Origin: CAYLOC01 sp964385195
GTDB taxonomy: Bacteria > Actinomycetota > Actinomycetes > Propionibacteriales > Nocardioidaceae
Direction of reading: 5' to 3'
Length of the DNA stretch: 16,151 nt
NCBI GenBank assembly: GCA_964385195.1
Contig: CAYLOC010000054.1
Span: 1-16,151, forward strand
Shown in pieces: positions 7,380-14,253 of the stretch (position 1 is its first letter; each line of letters starts with the position of its first letter). Under the pieces are notes generated by a model, which was not told the origin of the DNA, ran no database searches, and worked only from the letters and a program-made list of their open reading frames with translations. Made by a program: the position numbers and the translations under genes.

Positions 7380-9089
7380 GTGACTCCCCGGGAGCCTGCC
7401 AACAGCGCGCTACTGACGCGGATCCGGGACTCGGTGATCGGTGACGGGCAGGTGATGGACGGCCCGTACGGACCGCGACGGGTCACCTATGCCGACTACA
7501 CCGCCTCAGGCCGGGCGCTGAGTTTCATCGAGGACTTCATCCGTGACGAGGTGCTCCCGCTCTACGCCAACACCCACACCGAGTCCTCCGGCACCGGCTT
7601 GCAGACGACCCGGTTGCGCGAGGACGCCCGGCGGATCATCCATGAAGCGGTGGGCGCCGACGATGACACGGTGGTGATCTTCTGCGGCTCCGGCTCCACC
7701 GCTGCGGTCGATAAGCTCGTCGGGATCCTGGGGCTCCGCATCCCGGCGGGTCTCGATGACCGGTACCGACTGAGCGAGGCCATCCCGGCAGCAGAGCGCC
7801 CGGTCGTCTTCGTGGGCCCCTACGAGCACCACTCCAACGAGCTACCGTGGCGGGAGTCGATCGCGGACGTGGTCACGATCCCTGAGGATGCCGACGGGCA
7901 TATCGACCTCGCCACGCTGCGCCGGCAGTTGGAGACCTATCGCGAGCGGCCGCTCAAGATCGGCTCGTTCTCCGCCGCCTCCAACGTCACCGGGATCTTG
8001 AGCAACACCTGCGCGATCGCCGACCTGCTGCATCGGTACGGCGCGTACTCGTTCTGGGACTTCGCGGCGGCAGCGCCGTACGTCGACATCGAGATGGCGC
8101 CGCACTGTGCCGAGCACCCGGACGCCGGCAAGGACGCCATCTTCCTCTCCCCGCACAAGTTCGTCGGCGGGCCCGGCACCCCCGGTGTGCTCGTCGTGCG
8201 ACGTTCTCTGCTGACCAACGCTGTGCCCGACGTCCCGGGAGGAGGAACGGTTGCCTACGTCAATCCGACCGAGCACCGCTATCTCTCCGACCCGGTGGCG
8301 CGGGAGGAGGGCGGCACCCCGGCGATCGTGGAGTCGATCCGGGCCGGACTGGTGTTCGACCTCAAGCGGGCCGTGGGCAGCGAGGTGATCGCCGCCCAGG
8401 AGTCTCGGTTCCTCGCGCGCGCGGTTCGGGCCTGGAGTTCAGATCCTGCGATCGAGATCCTGGGCAATCTCGACGCGGAGCGGCTGTCCATCATCTCGTT
8501 CGTGATCCGCCGCAGCGGCGGACGGTACCTGCACCACAACTTCGTCGTGGCGCTGTTGAACGACCTGTTCGGGATCCAGTCGCGAGGAGGGTGCTCCTGT
8601 GCCGGGCCGTACGGCCACCGGCTGCTCGGCATCGACATCGACGAGTCGCATGAGTTCGAGCGAGAGGTCGCTCGCGGTTGTGAAGGGATCAAGCCGGGCT
8701 GGGTCCGCGTCAACTTCAACTACTTCGTCTCCGACGCGGTTGTTGACTACGTCATCGACGCGGTCTCGATGATTGCCGCCGACGGTTGGCGCCTGCTCCC
8801 GGACTACACCTTCGACGCCGCGAGCGGTCTCTGGCGGCACCGGCAAGGGCCCGTGGAGCCGCCCCTGCGGCTGTCCATGCTCGGGTACGACGACACCGGC
8901 ACCATGGTCTACCCACACGCGGCCCGGACGGCACCGGAAAGCATCCTCGCTGATCACCTGAGCGACGCCAGGAAGGTGTTCGCGGAGCGGACACCCTCCG
9001 AGGAGGACTTCGACCCCGCCGGGAGCGCGGTCAGTGACGACTTCGAGCACCTGCGCTGGTTCGACCTTCCCGCCGCCTGCCTCCGCTGA
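7380..9089 (+). CDS. Class-V aminotransferase-fold PLP enzyme, cysteine desulfurase-like, with extended C-terminus
   Basis: A 569-aa cytoplasmic PLP enzyme of the aminotransferase class V/SufS-like superfamily. Visible are FCGSGSTAAVDKLVGIL near 101-117 (cofactor-binding glycine loop), a SAASNVTGIL segment, FWDFAAAAPYVDI (Asp that pairs with the PLP ring) and SPHKFVGGPGTPG with the Schiff-base Lys at 260. A loop RGGCSCAGPYGH has Cys405 and Cys407, near where cysteine desulfurases carry their sulfur-accepting Cys. The family is normally about 400 residues; here about 120 extra residues follow the fold. The GTG start has AAGGAGG at 7363-7369. It precedes genes for DUF2249 and a DUF59 Fe-S assembly factor, which suggests sulfur mobilisation for Fe-S repair. 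Desulfurase activity is inferred; a lyase or transaminase role remains possible. Confidence 0.88.
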   Translation: MTPREPANSALLTRIRDSVIGDGQVMDGPYGPRRVTYADYTASGRALSFIEDFIRDEVLPLYANTHTESSGTGLQTTRLREDARRIIHEAVGADDDTVVIFCGSGSTAAVDKLVGILGLRIPAGLDDRYRLSEAIPAAERPVVFVGPYEHHSNELPWRESIADVVTIPEDADGHIDLATLRRQLETYRERPLKIGSFSAASNVTGILSNTCAIADLLHRYGAYSFWDFAAAAPYVDIEMAPHCAEHPDAGKDAIFLSPHKFVGGPGTPGVLVVRRSLLTNAVPDVPGGGTVAYVNPTEHRYLSDPVAREEGGTPAIVESIRAGLVFDLKRAVGSEVIAAQESRFLARAVRAWSSDPAIEILGNLDAERLSIISFVIRRSGGRYLHHNFVVALLNDLFGIQSRGGCSCAGPYGHRLLGIDIDESHEFEREVARGCEGIKPGWVRVNFNYFVSDAVVDYVIDAVSMIAADGWRLLPDYTFDAASGLWRHRQGPVEPPLRLSMLGYDDTGTMVYPHAARTAPESILADHLSDARKVFAERTPSEEDFDPAGSAVSDDFEHLRWFDLPAACLR

Positions 9090-9110
9090 TCCAGCCACGA
9101 CGTACCCCGC

Positions 9111-9150
9111 TTGTCGGAGGGCACATTTATCAACTAAAGTCTTAGTTAAA
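9111..9150 (+). promoter_or_regulatory. Promoter and dyad operator (ACTA-N6-TAGT) of the DUF2249 operon
   Basis: The dyad AACTAA-AGTC-TTAGTT at 9132-9147 is a perfect 6-4-6 inverted repeat in the AT-rich part of the 85-bp gap. A -35-like TTGTCG (9111-9116) with 16-bp spacing reaches ACTAAA (9133-9138) as -10, so the dyad would cover the -10 box, a repressor-type layout. The core ACTA-AAGTCT-TAGT nearly repeats upstream of fdxA at 14235-14248. A dimeric redox or NO-sensing repressor of the Rrf2 kind is a plausible but unproven binder. Confidence 0.65.
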
Positions 9151-9174
9151 ACCCGATGCGAGGGGATCGTTGAG

Positions 9175-9717
9175 ATGGTCCGGGAAGCCGGAGTGCGTAG
9201 GTTGCCACGGCCCGAGAGGCGTATTACGTCCGACGCAGACCTGGTGAAGATTCTCACCGGAGTCCTGGTACGCGCGGTACGCAGCCTCGGGGACGCCGGC
9301 CGCTGGGACAGCGCCAGCCGCCTGGCTGCGACGGCTTGGGTGGCGCTCCGGCACCAACGGCCGGCGGAGGCTCAGCGGCTCAATGGGGTCATGCACTACC
9401 TGGCGCGGCTCGGGCCGCCGTTGGCGCCGAACCCACTGGAGGAGCCACCCAGCGATCCCGTCCCGACGAAGGAGGAAACGATGCCCAAACCAGACCAGAC
9501 GCTCGACGTACGCTCGGAGATTCCTGCTCGGCGTCACGAACTGATCTTCGAGACCTACGGCGCACTGGAGCCCGGTGAGGGCTTCGTCCTGGTCAACGAC
9601 CACGACCCCAAGCCGCTGTATTACCAGTTCTCGGCCGAGCACGCCAACGACTTCAGTTGGGACTACCTGGAGCAGGGACCGGAGACGTGGCGGGTGCGTA
9701 TCGGTCGTCCCTCATAA
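9175..9717 (+). CDS. DUF2249-domain protein with N-terminal helical extension (two possible starts)
   Basis: The reading frame encodes 180 aa from an ATG at 9175, which has GAGGGGA at 9160-9166. Residues about 10-90 form a helical segment (LVKILTGVLVRAVRSLGDAG, then SASRLAATAWVALRHQ) of no family I can name. Residues about 103-180 are a DUF2249 domain (LIFETYGALEPGEGFVLVND, then YYQFSAEHANDFSWDYLEQG). DUF2249 proteins are often linked to nitric oxide, denitrification and hemerythrin genes, and their biochemical role is unsettled. An internal ATG at 9481 with a near-ideal ribosome site would give the DUF2249 domain alone (78 aa), in frame. The gene follows the dyad promoter and leads an operon with the DUF59 factor 18 bp downstream. 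Either one fused protein, two nested products, or the short form only is possible. Confidence 0.75.
   Translation: MVREAGVRRLPRPERRITSDADLVKILTGVLVRAVRSLGDAGRWDSASRLAATAWVALRHQRPAEAQRLNGVMHYLARLGPPLAPNPLEEPPSDPVPTKEETMPKPDQTLDVRSEIPARRHELIFETYGALEPGEGFVLVNDHDPKPLYYQFSAEHANDFSWDYLEQGPETWRVRIGRPS
9469..9483 (+). promoter_or_regulatory. Strong internal ribosome binding site and ATG for a short DUF2249 product
   Basis: AAGGAGG at 9469-9475 is followed by five bases and ATG at 9481. This is a better Shine-Dalgarno than the one at the upstream ATG (9175). The residues encoded just before it (EEPPSDPVPTKEET) look like a linker or gene end. The 78-aa product 9481-9717 would be a complete DUF2249 domain. 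The two starts share a frame and no stop lies between them. Confidence 0.6.
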
Positions 9718-9735
9718 CCGTGGAGAGGTCATCAA

Positions 9736-10170
9736 GTGTGGCGAAGGAAGCGCGCTGAACCAGCGTCCGCAGCGGCTGCCGTGGAATCCCCACCGGCACC
9801 GGCTTCGGCCGGGCCTGCACCGGCGTCGGCAGCTGCCCCGATGTCGGTAGCGTCGTGGCTGGAGGGGGACGCGAACCCGTCGATGGTCCAGTCCCTGCTC
9901 CGGGAGGTGATCGACCCCGAGATCGGGATCAACATCATCGACCTCGGCCTCGTCTACAACATCCGGGTGTCCGAGGGCGTGGCACTGATCCAGATGACCA
10001 TGACGACGCCGGGCTGCCCGCTGACCGGCTACTTCGAGGACGCCCTGCACCGGACATTGTTCGGGGCCCCCGGCATCGAGGACGTGGACATGCGGATCGT
10101 GTGGGACCCACCGTGGAGCCCCGACATGATGAGCCGGCGGGCCAAGGCGGACCTGGGATGGCCGGTGTGA
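9736..10170 (+). CDS. Metal-sulfur cluster assembly factor, MIP18/DUF59 family
   Basis: A 144-aa protein. After a basic tip (MWRRKRAEP) and an Ala/Pro/Ser-rich disordered stretch to about residue 37, residues 48-140 form a MIP18/DUF59 domain: LLREVIDPEIGINIIDLGLV with the Asp60-Pro-Glu motif, then MTMTTPGCPL with the conserved Cys94. The family (SufT, PaaD, MIP18) helps mature or deliver Fe-S clusters. The domain is near-standard length; the low-complexity N-terminus is unusual. The start is GTG at 9736 with GGAGAGG at 9722-9728. It lies 18 bp after the DUF2249 gene and overlaps the membrane-protein gene by 13 nt, so it is clearly co-translated with both. With the class-V PLP enzyme upstream it suggests a sulfur/Fe-S repair role. 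A PaaD-like role in phenylacetate oxidation is unlikely because no paa genes are near. Confidence 0.88.
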   Translation: MWRRKRAEPASAAAAVESPPAPASAGPAPASAAAPMSVASWLEGDANPSMVQSLLREVIDPEIGINIIDLGLVYNIRVSEGVALIQMTMTTPGCPLTGYFEDALHRTLFGAPGIEDVDMRIVWDPPWSPDMMSRRAKADLGWPV

Positions 10171-11303
10171 CCACACCGGAGCTCACGCTCGCCTCGCCAC
10201 GTCGACGGCGGACCACGTGGGTCCCGCCGTTGATGCTGTCTGCTGTCGTGATCCTGCTCGCAGCGCTGTGGTCCGGGTTGGTGCACCTCGGACTACCGCT
10301 GCCGAGCGGTGGCGCCAGCCTGCACCATGGGCATGGCCCGATGATGATCCTGGGGTTCCTCGGCACGTTGATCTCCATGGAGCGGGCAGTGGCGCTCGGC
10401 GCCAGGTGGGCCTACCTGGCGCCCGCGGCGGCTGCAGCGGGGGGCCTGTGCGTGTTGTTCGGCGTCCCTGGCGGGGTCGCACCGTTCCTGGCCACCGTTG
10501 CCGGACTCGTCCTCGTCGGCGTCTTCGTCGCGGTGCACCGCATCCAGGCCTCGCTGCACAACCTGGTCCTCGCCTCGGGAGCGGTGTGCTGGGTGGTGGC
10601 GGCGGCCCTCTGGCTCACCGGGTGGAGCGTCCCACGCTTCCTGCCCTGGATGGCCGGTTTCTTGGTACTGACGATCACCGGCGAACGGCTTGAGCTCTCA
10701 CGCATGGTCGGCACCACCGCCCTCGCCAGATCGCTGTTCGCCGCCGCGTCCGTCGTCTTCGGCGCCGGGCTGGTCTGCTCGGTATTCGCCGAGGGGGTCG
10801 GGGTACGCCTGGCGGGCCTTGGACTGCTGGGGCTCGCGGCGTGGCTGGGGCGGTACGACATCGCCCGCCGTACCGTGCGCACCCACGGCGTCACCCGTTT
10901 CATGGCCGCTGCCCTGCTCGCAGGATACGTGTGGCTGGCGGCCGCCGGGATCATGTGGTTGAGCATCGGCGGGCTGTCGAGCATCGGCACCCACGACCCG
11001 ACGTACGACGCGATGATTCACGCCGTCTTCCTCGGGTTCGTCATCTCGATGATCTTCGCGCACGCACCGGTGATCGTGCCGTCGATCCTCGGCGTCCAGT
11101 TCCCGTACCGGCCCACGCTTTACATCCCCCTGGTCCTGCTGCACGCGACCCTGCTGCTGCGGCTCATCGGCGGCGACGCCTTGGACAACAACACCGCCTG
11201 GCAGTGGGGTGGGATCCTCAACGAGCTCGCCCTGCTGTTGTACGTCGCACTGGCCGCCCGGCTGATCCTCCGTGCCCGGTCCGCGAAGCGCGCCCGAGTG
11301 TGA
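10158..11303 (+). CDS. NnrS-like multi-pass membrane protein
   Basis: A 381-aa very hydrophobic protein with about 10-12 predicted transmembrane helices covering residues 22-370. It has a His-rich motif SLHHGHGPMMILGFLGT (His56, 57, 59) near the N-terminus, and later AMIHAVFLGFVISMIFAHAP (His288 and His302). This pattern resembles NnrS proteins, heme- and copper-containing membrane proteins associated with nitric oxide stress and denitrification. The match is from memory of motifs, so the family is a likely call, not a certain one. The ATG at 10158 overlaps the DUF59 gene by 13 nt; a GTG at 10167 (GTGA overlap) is an alternative. The same frame is open back to 9855 inside the DUF59 gene, which is a shadow. 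It is the last gene of the DUF2249 operon. No terminator is evident in the 130 bp that follow. Confidence 0.8.
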   Translation: MAGVTTPELTLASPRRRRTTWVPPLMLSAVVILLAALWSGLVHLGLPLPSGGASLHHGHGPMMILGFLGTLISMERAVALGARWAYLAPAAAAAGGLCVLFGVPGGVAPFLATVAGLVLVGVFVAVHRIQASLHNLVLASGAVCWVVAAALWLTGWSVPRFLPWMAGFLVLTITGERLELSRMVGTTALARSLFAAASVVFGAGLVCSVFAEGVGVRLAGLGLLGLAAWLGRYDIARRTVRTHGVTRFMAAALLAGYVWLAAAGIMWLSIGGLSSIGTHDPTYDAMIHAVFLGFVISMIFAHAPVIVPSILGVQFPYRPTLYIPLVLLHATLLLRLIGGDALDNNTAWQWGGILNELALLLYVALAARLILRARSAKRARV

Positions 11304-11433
11304 TGGGCGGAGGTATCGGTCTCACCCGAGCCGTGACTGGCAGCGGGGTGATCGACATGAGAGACTACGCGGAGTACGTCCGGCGGTGAGGGGGTCGCCT
11401 GGCACGACCTGACACACCGACGGCAAGCCTGCG

Positions 11434-12753
11434 ATGATCATCTACCTGCACATCGGAATCCCCAAGTCCGGCACGACGTACCTGCAGACCCTCCTCTACC
11501 ACAATCGAAGCACGCTGGCGCGGAACGGCGTCCTGTGGCCGGGTAGGCGGTGGTCAGATCAGGTGCACGCGGTCACGGACCTGCTCGACGCCAGCCCCCA
11601 TGGCTACCGGGCGCCCGAGGTGGAGGGAGCGTGGTCCCGCTGCGTTGCCGAAGTCCTGGCCTGGGAGGGTCATGCGGCGGTGATGTCGATGGAGTGGCTG
11701 ACGTCCGCCCGGCCGCGGATGATCCGGCGGATACTTCGCTCCTTTGCGCCGCACGAGGTGCGAGTGATCCTGACGGAGCGGGACTTCGCGCGGACCGTTC
11801 CGGCGGTGTGGCAGGAGTCCATGCAGAATTCACGGACGTGGACATGGCAGGACTACCTGGCCGATGTGACTGCGGAGGACCCACGTCAGAGTTTCGCTGG
11901 TCGACGACTTTTCGCCCGACACGATGCGGCTCGGGTGCTCCGCAAGTGGGGCCGGGTCATCCCGCCTGATCGCATGAGCCTTGTTACCGTGCCGCCAGCC
12001 GGCTCTGATCCGGGGCTGCTTTGGGAGCGGTTCGCTCAAGCGGTCGGCCTCGATCCCGCCGATTACGAGACAGACCTGGGCGCTCGCAACGGCTCACTGG
12101 GGGCTGCGTCGGCCGAAGTCATGCGCCGCGTCAATATCGCGACCCACGAACGTGGCCTGACCTGGGCGGAGGCGGGCTTTACCCTCAAGCGAGTGCTGGC
12201 GAAGGAAGTCCTCGCCCTCCGGACTAGCCACGAACCGAAGATCACACTTCCTGCTGCTCACCGCGCCTGGGCCGAGGAGCAGGCAACGCGGATCATTGCC
12301 GGCCTTGAGGATCTCGGTGTGCGGGTCTTCGGAGATCTCTGCGACCTCATGCCTGCAGGGGAGTCTGCGGATGACTTCCCTGCGGTGTCGGACACCGAGC
12401 TCGTCGACGCCGCTGTCGACGGCCTGGTCGGCATGGCGCAGAGTCTCACCGGAGACCTGTCTCGGCTTCGTGAGGACATGAAAGAGGCGGAGCGGGAGCG
12501 AGACGCCGCGGTACGGGAACGGGACAATGCGCTGCGCGCGCGGGATCGAGCGTTGCGGGCGCGGGATCGAGCGGTGCGCGAGCGTGACCGGGCGCGGCGG
12601 GTGATTCGTCGCCATCGTGAACTTCCTCCGGTGGAGCGGGTCAAGCGCTGCGTTGTTGAGCTGAGCGAACAGGTCAGTGTCCTGGGCGTGGGGCTGAACC
12701 TCTACCGGAAGGCCCGCGCGGTCACCCGGAGGGTGGGCGGCGGCCCAGCCTAG
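11434..12753 (+). CDS. Sulfotransferase-like P-loop protein with C-terminal heptad coiled coil
   Basis: A 439-aa protein. The N-terminus MIIYLHIGIPKSGTTYLQTL is the PAPS 5'-phosphosulfate-binding loop of sulfotransferases (P10-K-S-G-T-T15). Residues to about 300 show the fold, with VILTERDFARTVPAVW in the middle as in other bacterial sulfotransferase-like or capsule-associated proteins. A charged coiled coil follows at about 345-395, with five perfect heptads (listed separately), and then a basic C-terminal tail (VERVKRCVVELSEQVSVLGV). Candidate substrates are envelope glycans or lipids; none can be identified. The ATG at 11434 has only a weak upstream GGCAAG. It is not obviously in an operon with the NnrS-like gene (130-bp gap). 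It converges with the DsbA-fold gene, sharing CTAG. The unusual tail points to oligomerisation or partner binding. Confidence 0.82.
   Translation: MIIYLHIGIPKSGTTYLQTLLYHNRSTLARNGVLWPGRRWSDQVHAVTDLLDASPHGYRAPEVEGAWSRCVAEVLAWEGHAAVMSMEWLTSARPRMIRRILRSFAPHEVRVILTERDFARTVPAVWQESMQNSRTWTWQDYLADVTAEDPRQSFAGRRLFARHDAARVLRKWGRVIPPDRMSLVTVPPAGSDPGLLWERFAQAVGLDPADYETDLGARNGSLGAASAEVMRRVNIATHERGLTWAEAGFTLKRVLAKEVLALRTSHEPKITLPAAHRAWAEEQATRIIAGLEDLGVRVFGDLCDLMPAGESADDFPAVSDTELVDAAVDGLVGMAQSLTGDLSRLREDMKEAERERDAAVRERDNALRARDRALRARDRAVRERDRARRVIRRHRELPPVERVKRCVVELSEQVSVLGVGLNLYRKARAVTRRVGGGPA
12493..12597 (+). repeat. Five tandem 21-bp repeats encoding charged heptads
   Basis: Within the sulfotransferase-like gene, residues 354-388 are five consecutive heptads of the form R-(E/A)-R-D-x-A-x: RERDAAV, RERDNAL, RARDRAL, RARDRAV, RERDRAR. 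The DNA repeats are partly degenerate (CGGGAGCGAGAC, CGGGAACGGGAC, CGCGCGCGGGAT and so on), so they have aged or been selected at protein level. Alternating Arg/Asp/Glu with small residues suits a salt-bridged helix or coiled coil. Confidence 0.85.
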
Positions 12754-13538
12754 GCCGAGACCAACGGGTCGGCCTTGTGCGCGTTCTGCAACTCCCGGAG
12801 CCAGCGTCCACCGTTCTGTGTTGCCCATCGTGGGTCTGCCAGGTCGATGCGCTGCCGGTGACGAGGCGACCGGGCCGGAACGGGGAGGTTGCTGAGGTCC
12901 AGCTCGCGGGCGGCGACCTCCATTCCGAGCCGGTCCACGGCCGCCTCACGGAAGAACGGCAGTCCATCCGCGACCAGCACCGGCACGACGCGTTGGTCCA
13001 GGCTGAGCCACTGGGACCGCCAGTCACGCCAGATCTGCCATCCGGTATTGCTCACCGGAGCCCCGTTCGGGGTGATCGCGTAGCCCCAGCGGCGGAGGGG
13101 GTCACTCGCCGGGGTGTTGTCGCGAATGATGTCTGACAGCAACGCACGAACCCGTGCTGCGTCGCCGATGTTGATGCCACGGACCCACAGTGACTCGTAC
13201 AGCAATTGCCGGGCCGCAACCGAAGCCCCCACCCCGGTTGCCTCGGCAAACCCGGCAACCGCGGGTTTGCTCAGGCTGGCGAAGCCGGGGGCCGTCACCG
13301 GCCATTGCTCATCCGGTAACAGTCGCTCGGAGACTCGCTCCAGTTCTGCCTGAAGCGCCTGTCCTGGGGAGGTGCCGGAGGTGAGGTGGGGCTGGCTGGG
13401 CGCGTGCTCGACCGCCCGCCACTCCACTGACACCCCCGCAGCCTCGAGCAGGCTTGCCCGGGAGGACGCGAGGTAGCTCCATGGGCAGTTGAAGTCGCCG
13501 TACACCAGCAGCGTGGCGGGGTGACGGTTGTCGCTCAT
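12750..13538 (-). CDS. DsbA-family thioredoxin-fold protein with single active-site Cys
   Basis: A 262-aa cytoplasmic protein of the DsbA/FrnE/2-hydroxychromene-2-carboxylate isomerase group. The N-terminal LLVYGDFNCPWSYLASSRAS carries CPWS at residues 18-21, where classical members have CxxC; Ser replaces the resolving Cys. A helical insertion covers about 65-165, and VVPVLVADGLPFF holds the expected cis-Pro. A monothiol active site fits a mycothiol-dependent or isomerase-type reaction, not dithiol oxidation. The ATG at 13538 has a strong GGAAGGAG site at six-base spacing. No signal peptide is present. It is convergent with the sulfotransferase-like gene (4-nt overlap) and divergent from the small membrane-protein gene. 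The natural substrate is unknown. Confidence 0.85.
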   Translation of the reverse strand: MSDNRHPATLLVYGDFNCPWSYLASSRASLLEAAGVSVEWRAVEHAPSQPHLTSGTSPGQALQAELERVSERLLPDEQWPVTAPGFASLSKPAVAGFAEATGVGASVAARQLLYESLWVRGINIGDAARVRALLSDIIRDNTPASDPLRRWGYAITPNGAPVSNTGWQIWRDWRSQWLSLDQRVVPVLVADGLPFFREAAVDRLGMEVAARELDLSNLPVPARSPRHRQRIDLADPRWATQNGGRWLRELQNAHKADPLVSA

Positions 13539-13665
13539 GGCTCGCTCCTTCCCATGAGTCCATTATTCCGATTCATTCGTGTAAAAAGCAAGGACACGTG
13601 AGGTGCGTCTCAGCAGCTATGCCCGGTCGACGCCCGACGATGCGGTGATACCGTCAGGGCGTCAG

Positions 13666-13675
13666 TGACCGGTCA
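13666..13675. promoter_or_regulatory. TGACCGGTCA palindrome between divergent genes
   Basis: A perfect 10-bp palindrome in the 161-bp divergent gap, 25 bp before the ATG of the small membrane protein. The same decamer is the core of the 14-bp palindrome at 6976-6989. GATACC/TACCGT at about 13647-13654 could be a -10 nearby. An operator role is inferred from symmetry and location only. Confidence 0.35.
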
Positions 13676-13699
13676 TGTGTCTTGGGAGTTACCGACTCG

Positions 13700-14197
13700 A
13701 TGATTTCCAGTGGTGACACGAATCTCCTTCCCGCAGCGGCGGACGCAGCCGCTGCCGTCGTTCTTGTTCTCGCCACGTGCGTGTGGGTAGGCGGGTTCGT
13801 GACCCTTGTCGTCGTCTCCCGGGTGGCTCGCAAGACGTTGTCGGGGCCGGGGCGGATTTCCTTCTTCCGCGGTCTGGGCCGCAGTTACGGGACAGTCAGC
13901 ACGATCGGGCTGTGTTTCGCTCTCGCCAGTGGTATTGCGCTCGTCGCCGGCATCTCCTGGAGTGCCCTACTCATCGCCTCGGTTGTCGTGGCTGCGTGCT
14001 TGGTGCTAGCCACGGCAGGAGGGGTGAAGCAGGCCCGGCGCATGACGCGGCTGCGCCGGTCTGCGTTGGAGCATCCTGACGACCCCGACCTGAAGAGCGC
14101 TGTCTCGCGCGGCGCACGGCGGGCTGCCGTCGTCCGCGGCATGATCGGAGCGCTGACCATCACGCTCACCGTCCTCGGGTGCCTCCTCGCTGTGTGA
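13700..14197 (+). CDS. Small four-helix membrane protein, CopD/DUF4149-like
   Basis: A 165-aa integral membrane protein. Four hydrophobic segments are visible: about 10-40 (AVVLVLATCVWVGGFVTLVV), 63-83 (TIGLCFALASGIALVAG), 88-108 (LLIASVVVAACLVLATAGG) and 146-164 (MIGALTITLTVLGCLLA). Between helices 3 and 4 is a basic cytoplasmic loop (VKQARRMTRLRRS). The WVGGF motif in helix 1 is reminiscent of CopD, DUF2269 and DUF4149-like small membrane proteins, but I cannot name the family with confidence. I prefer the ATG at 13700 to an in-frame TTG at 13682, which lacks a ribosome site; GGAG at 13685-13688 sits rather far from the ATG. It precedes fdxA by 108 bp and probably has its own promoter. Its function is unknown. 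Confidence 0.72.
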   Translation: MISSGDTNLLPAAADAAAAVVLVLATCVWVGGFVTLVVVSRVARKTLSGPGRISFFRGLGRSYGTVSTIGLCFALASGIALVAGISWSALLIASVVVAACLVLATAGGVKQARRMTRLRRSALEHPDDPDLKSAVSRGARRAAVVRGMIGALTITLTVLGCLLAV

Positions 14198-14231
14198 CTC
14201 GGACGAGCACTCGCGACAACCCGCGATCATA

Positions 14232-14253
14232 TTTACTACAGTGCTAGTGTAAA
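14232..14253 (+). promoter_or_regulatory. Dyad operator (ACTA-N6-TAGT) upstream of fdxA
   Basis: TTTAC at 14232-14236 and GTAAA at 14249-14253 flank the core ACTA-CAGTGC-TAGT (14235-14248), an AT-rich dyad in otherwise GC-rich DNA. The core matches the one at 9133-9146 in 11 of 14 positions with identical geometry. It lies about 50 bp before the fdxA ATG. ACTACA (14235-14240) occupies the same place as the proposed -10 in the other promoter, with GCGACA 16 bp upstream as a weak -35. This is evidence for shared regulation. Confidence 0.65.

Noticed and set aside
7310..7486. N-terminal extension of the small conserved minus-strand protein
   Set aside because: It overlaps the start of the divergent class-V enzyme, has no conserved character, and the conserved part begins at the GTG at 7309.
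9855..10157. Upstream extension of the NnrS-like open frame inside the DUF59 gene
   Set aside because: The translated extension is low-complexity Arg/Gly/Pro sequence typical of a shifted frame in GC-rich DNA, and the DUF59 frame there is clearly real.
11357..11389. A 10-codon open frame (MRDYAEYVRR) before the sulfotransferase-like gene
   Set aside because: It has only a weak ribosome site, no resemblance to known leader peptides, and its length is easily reached by chance.
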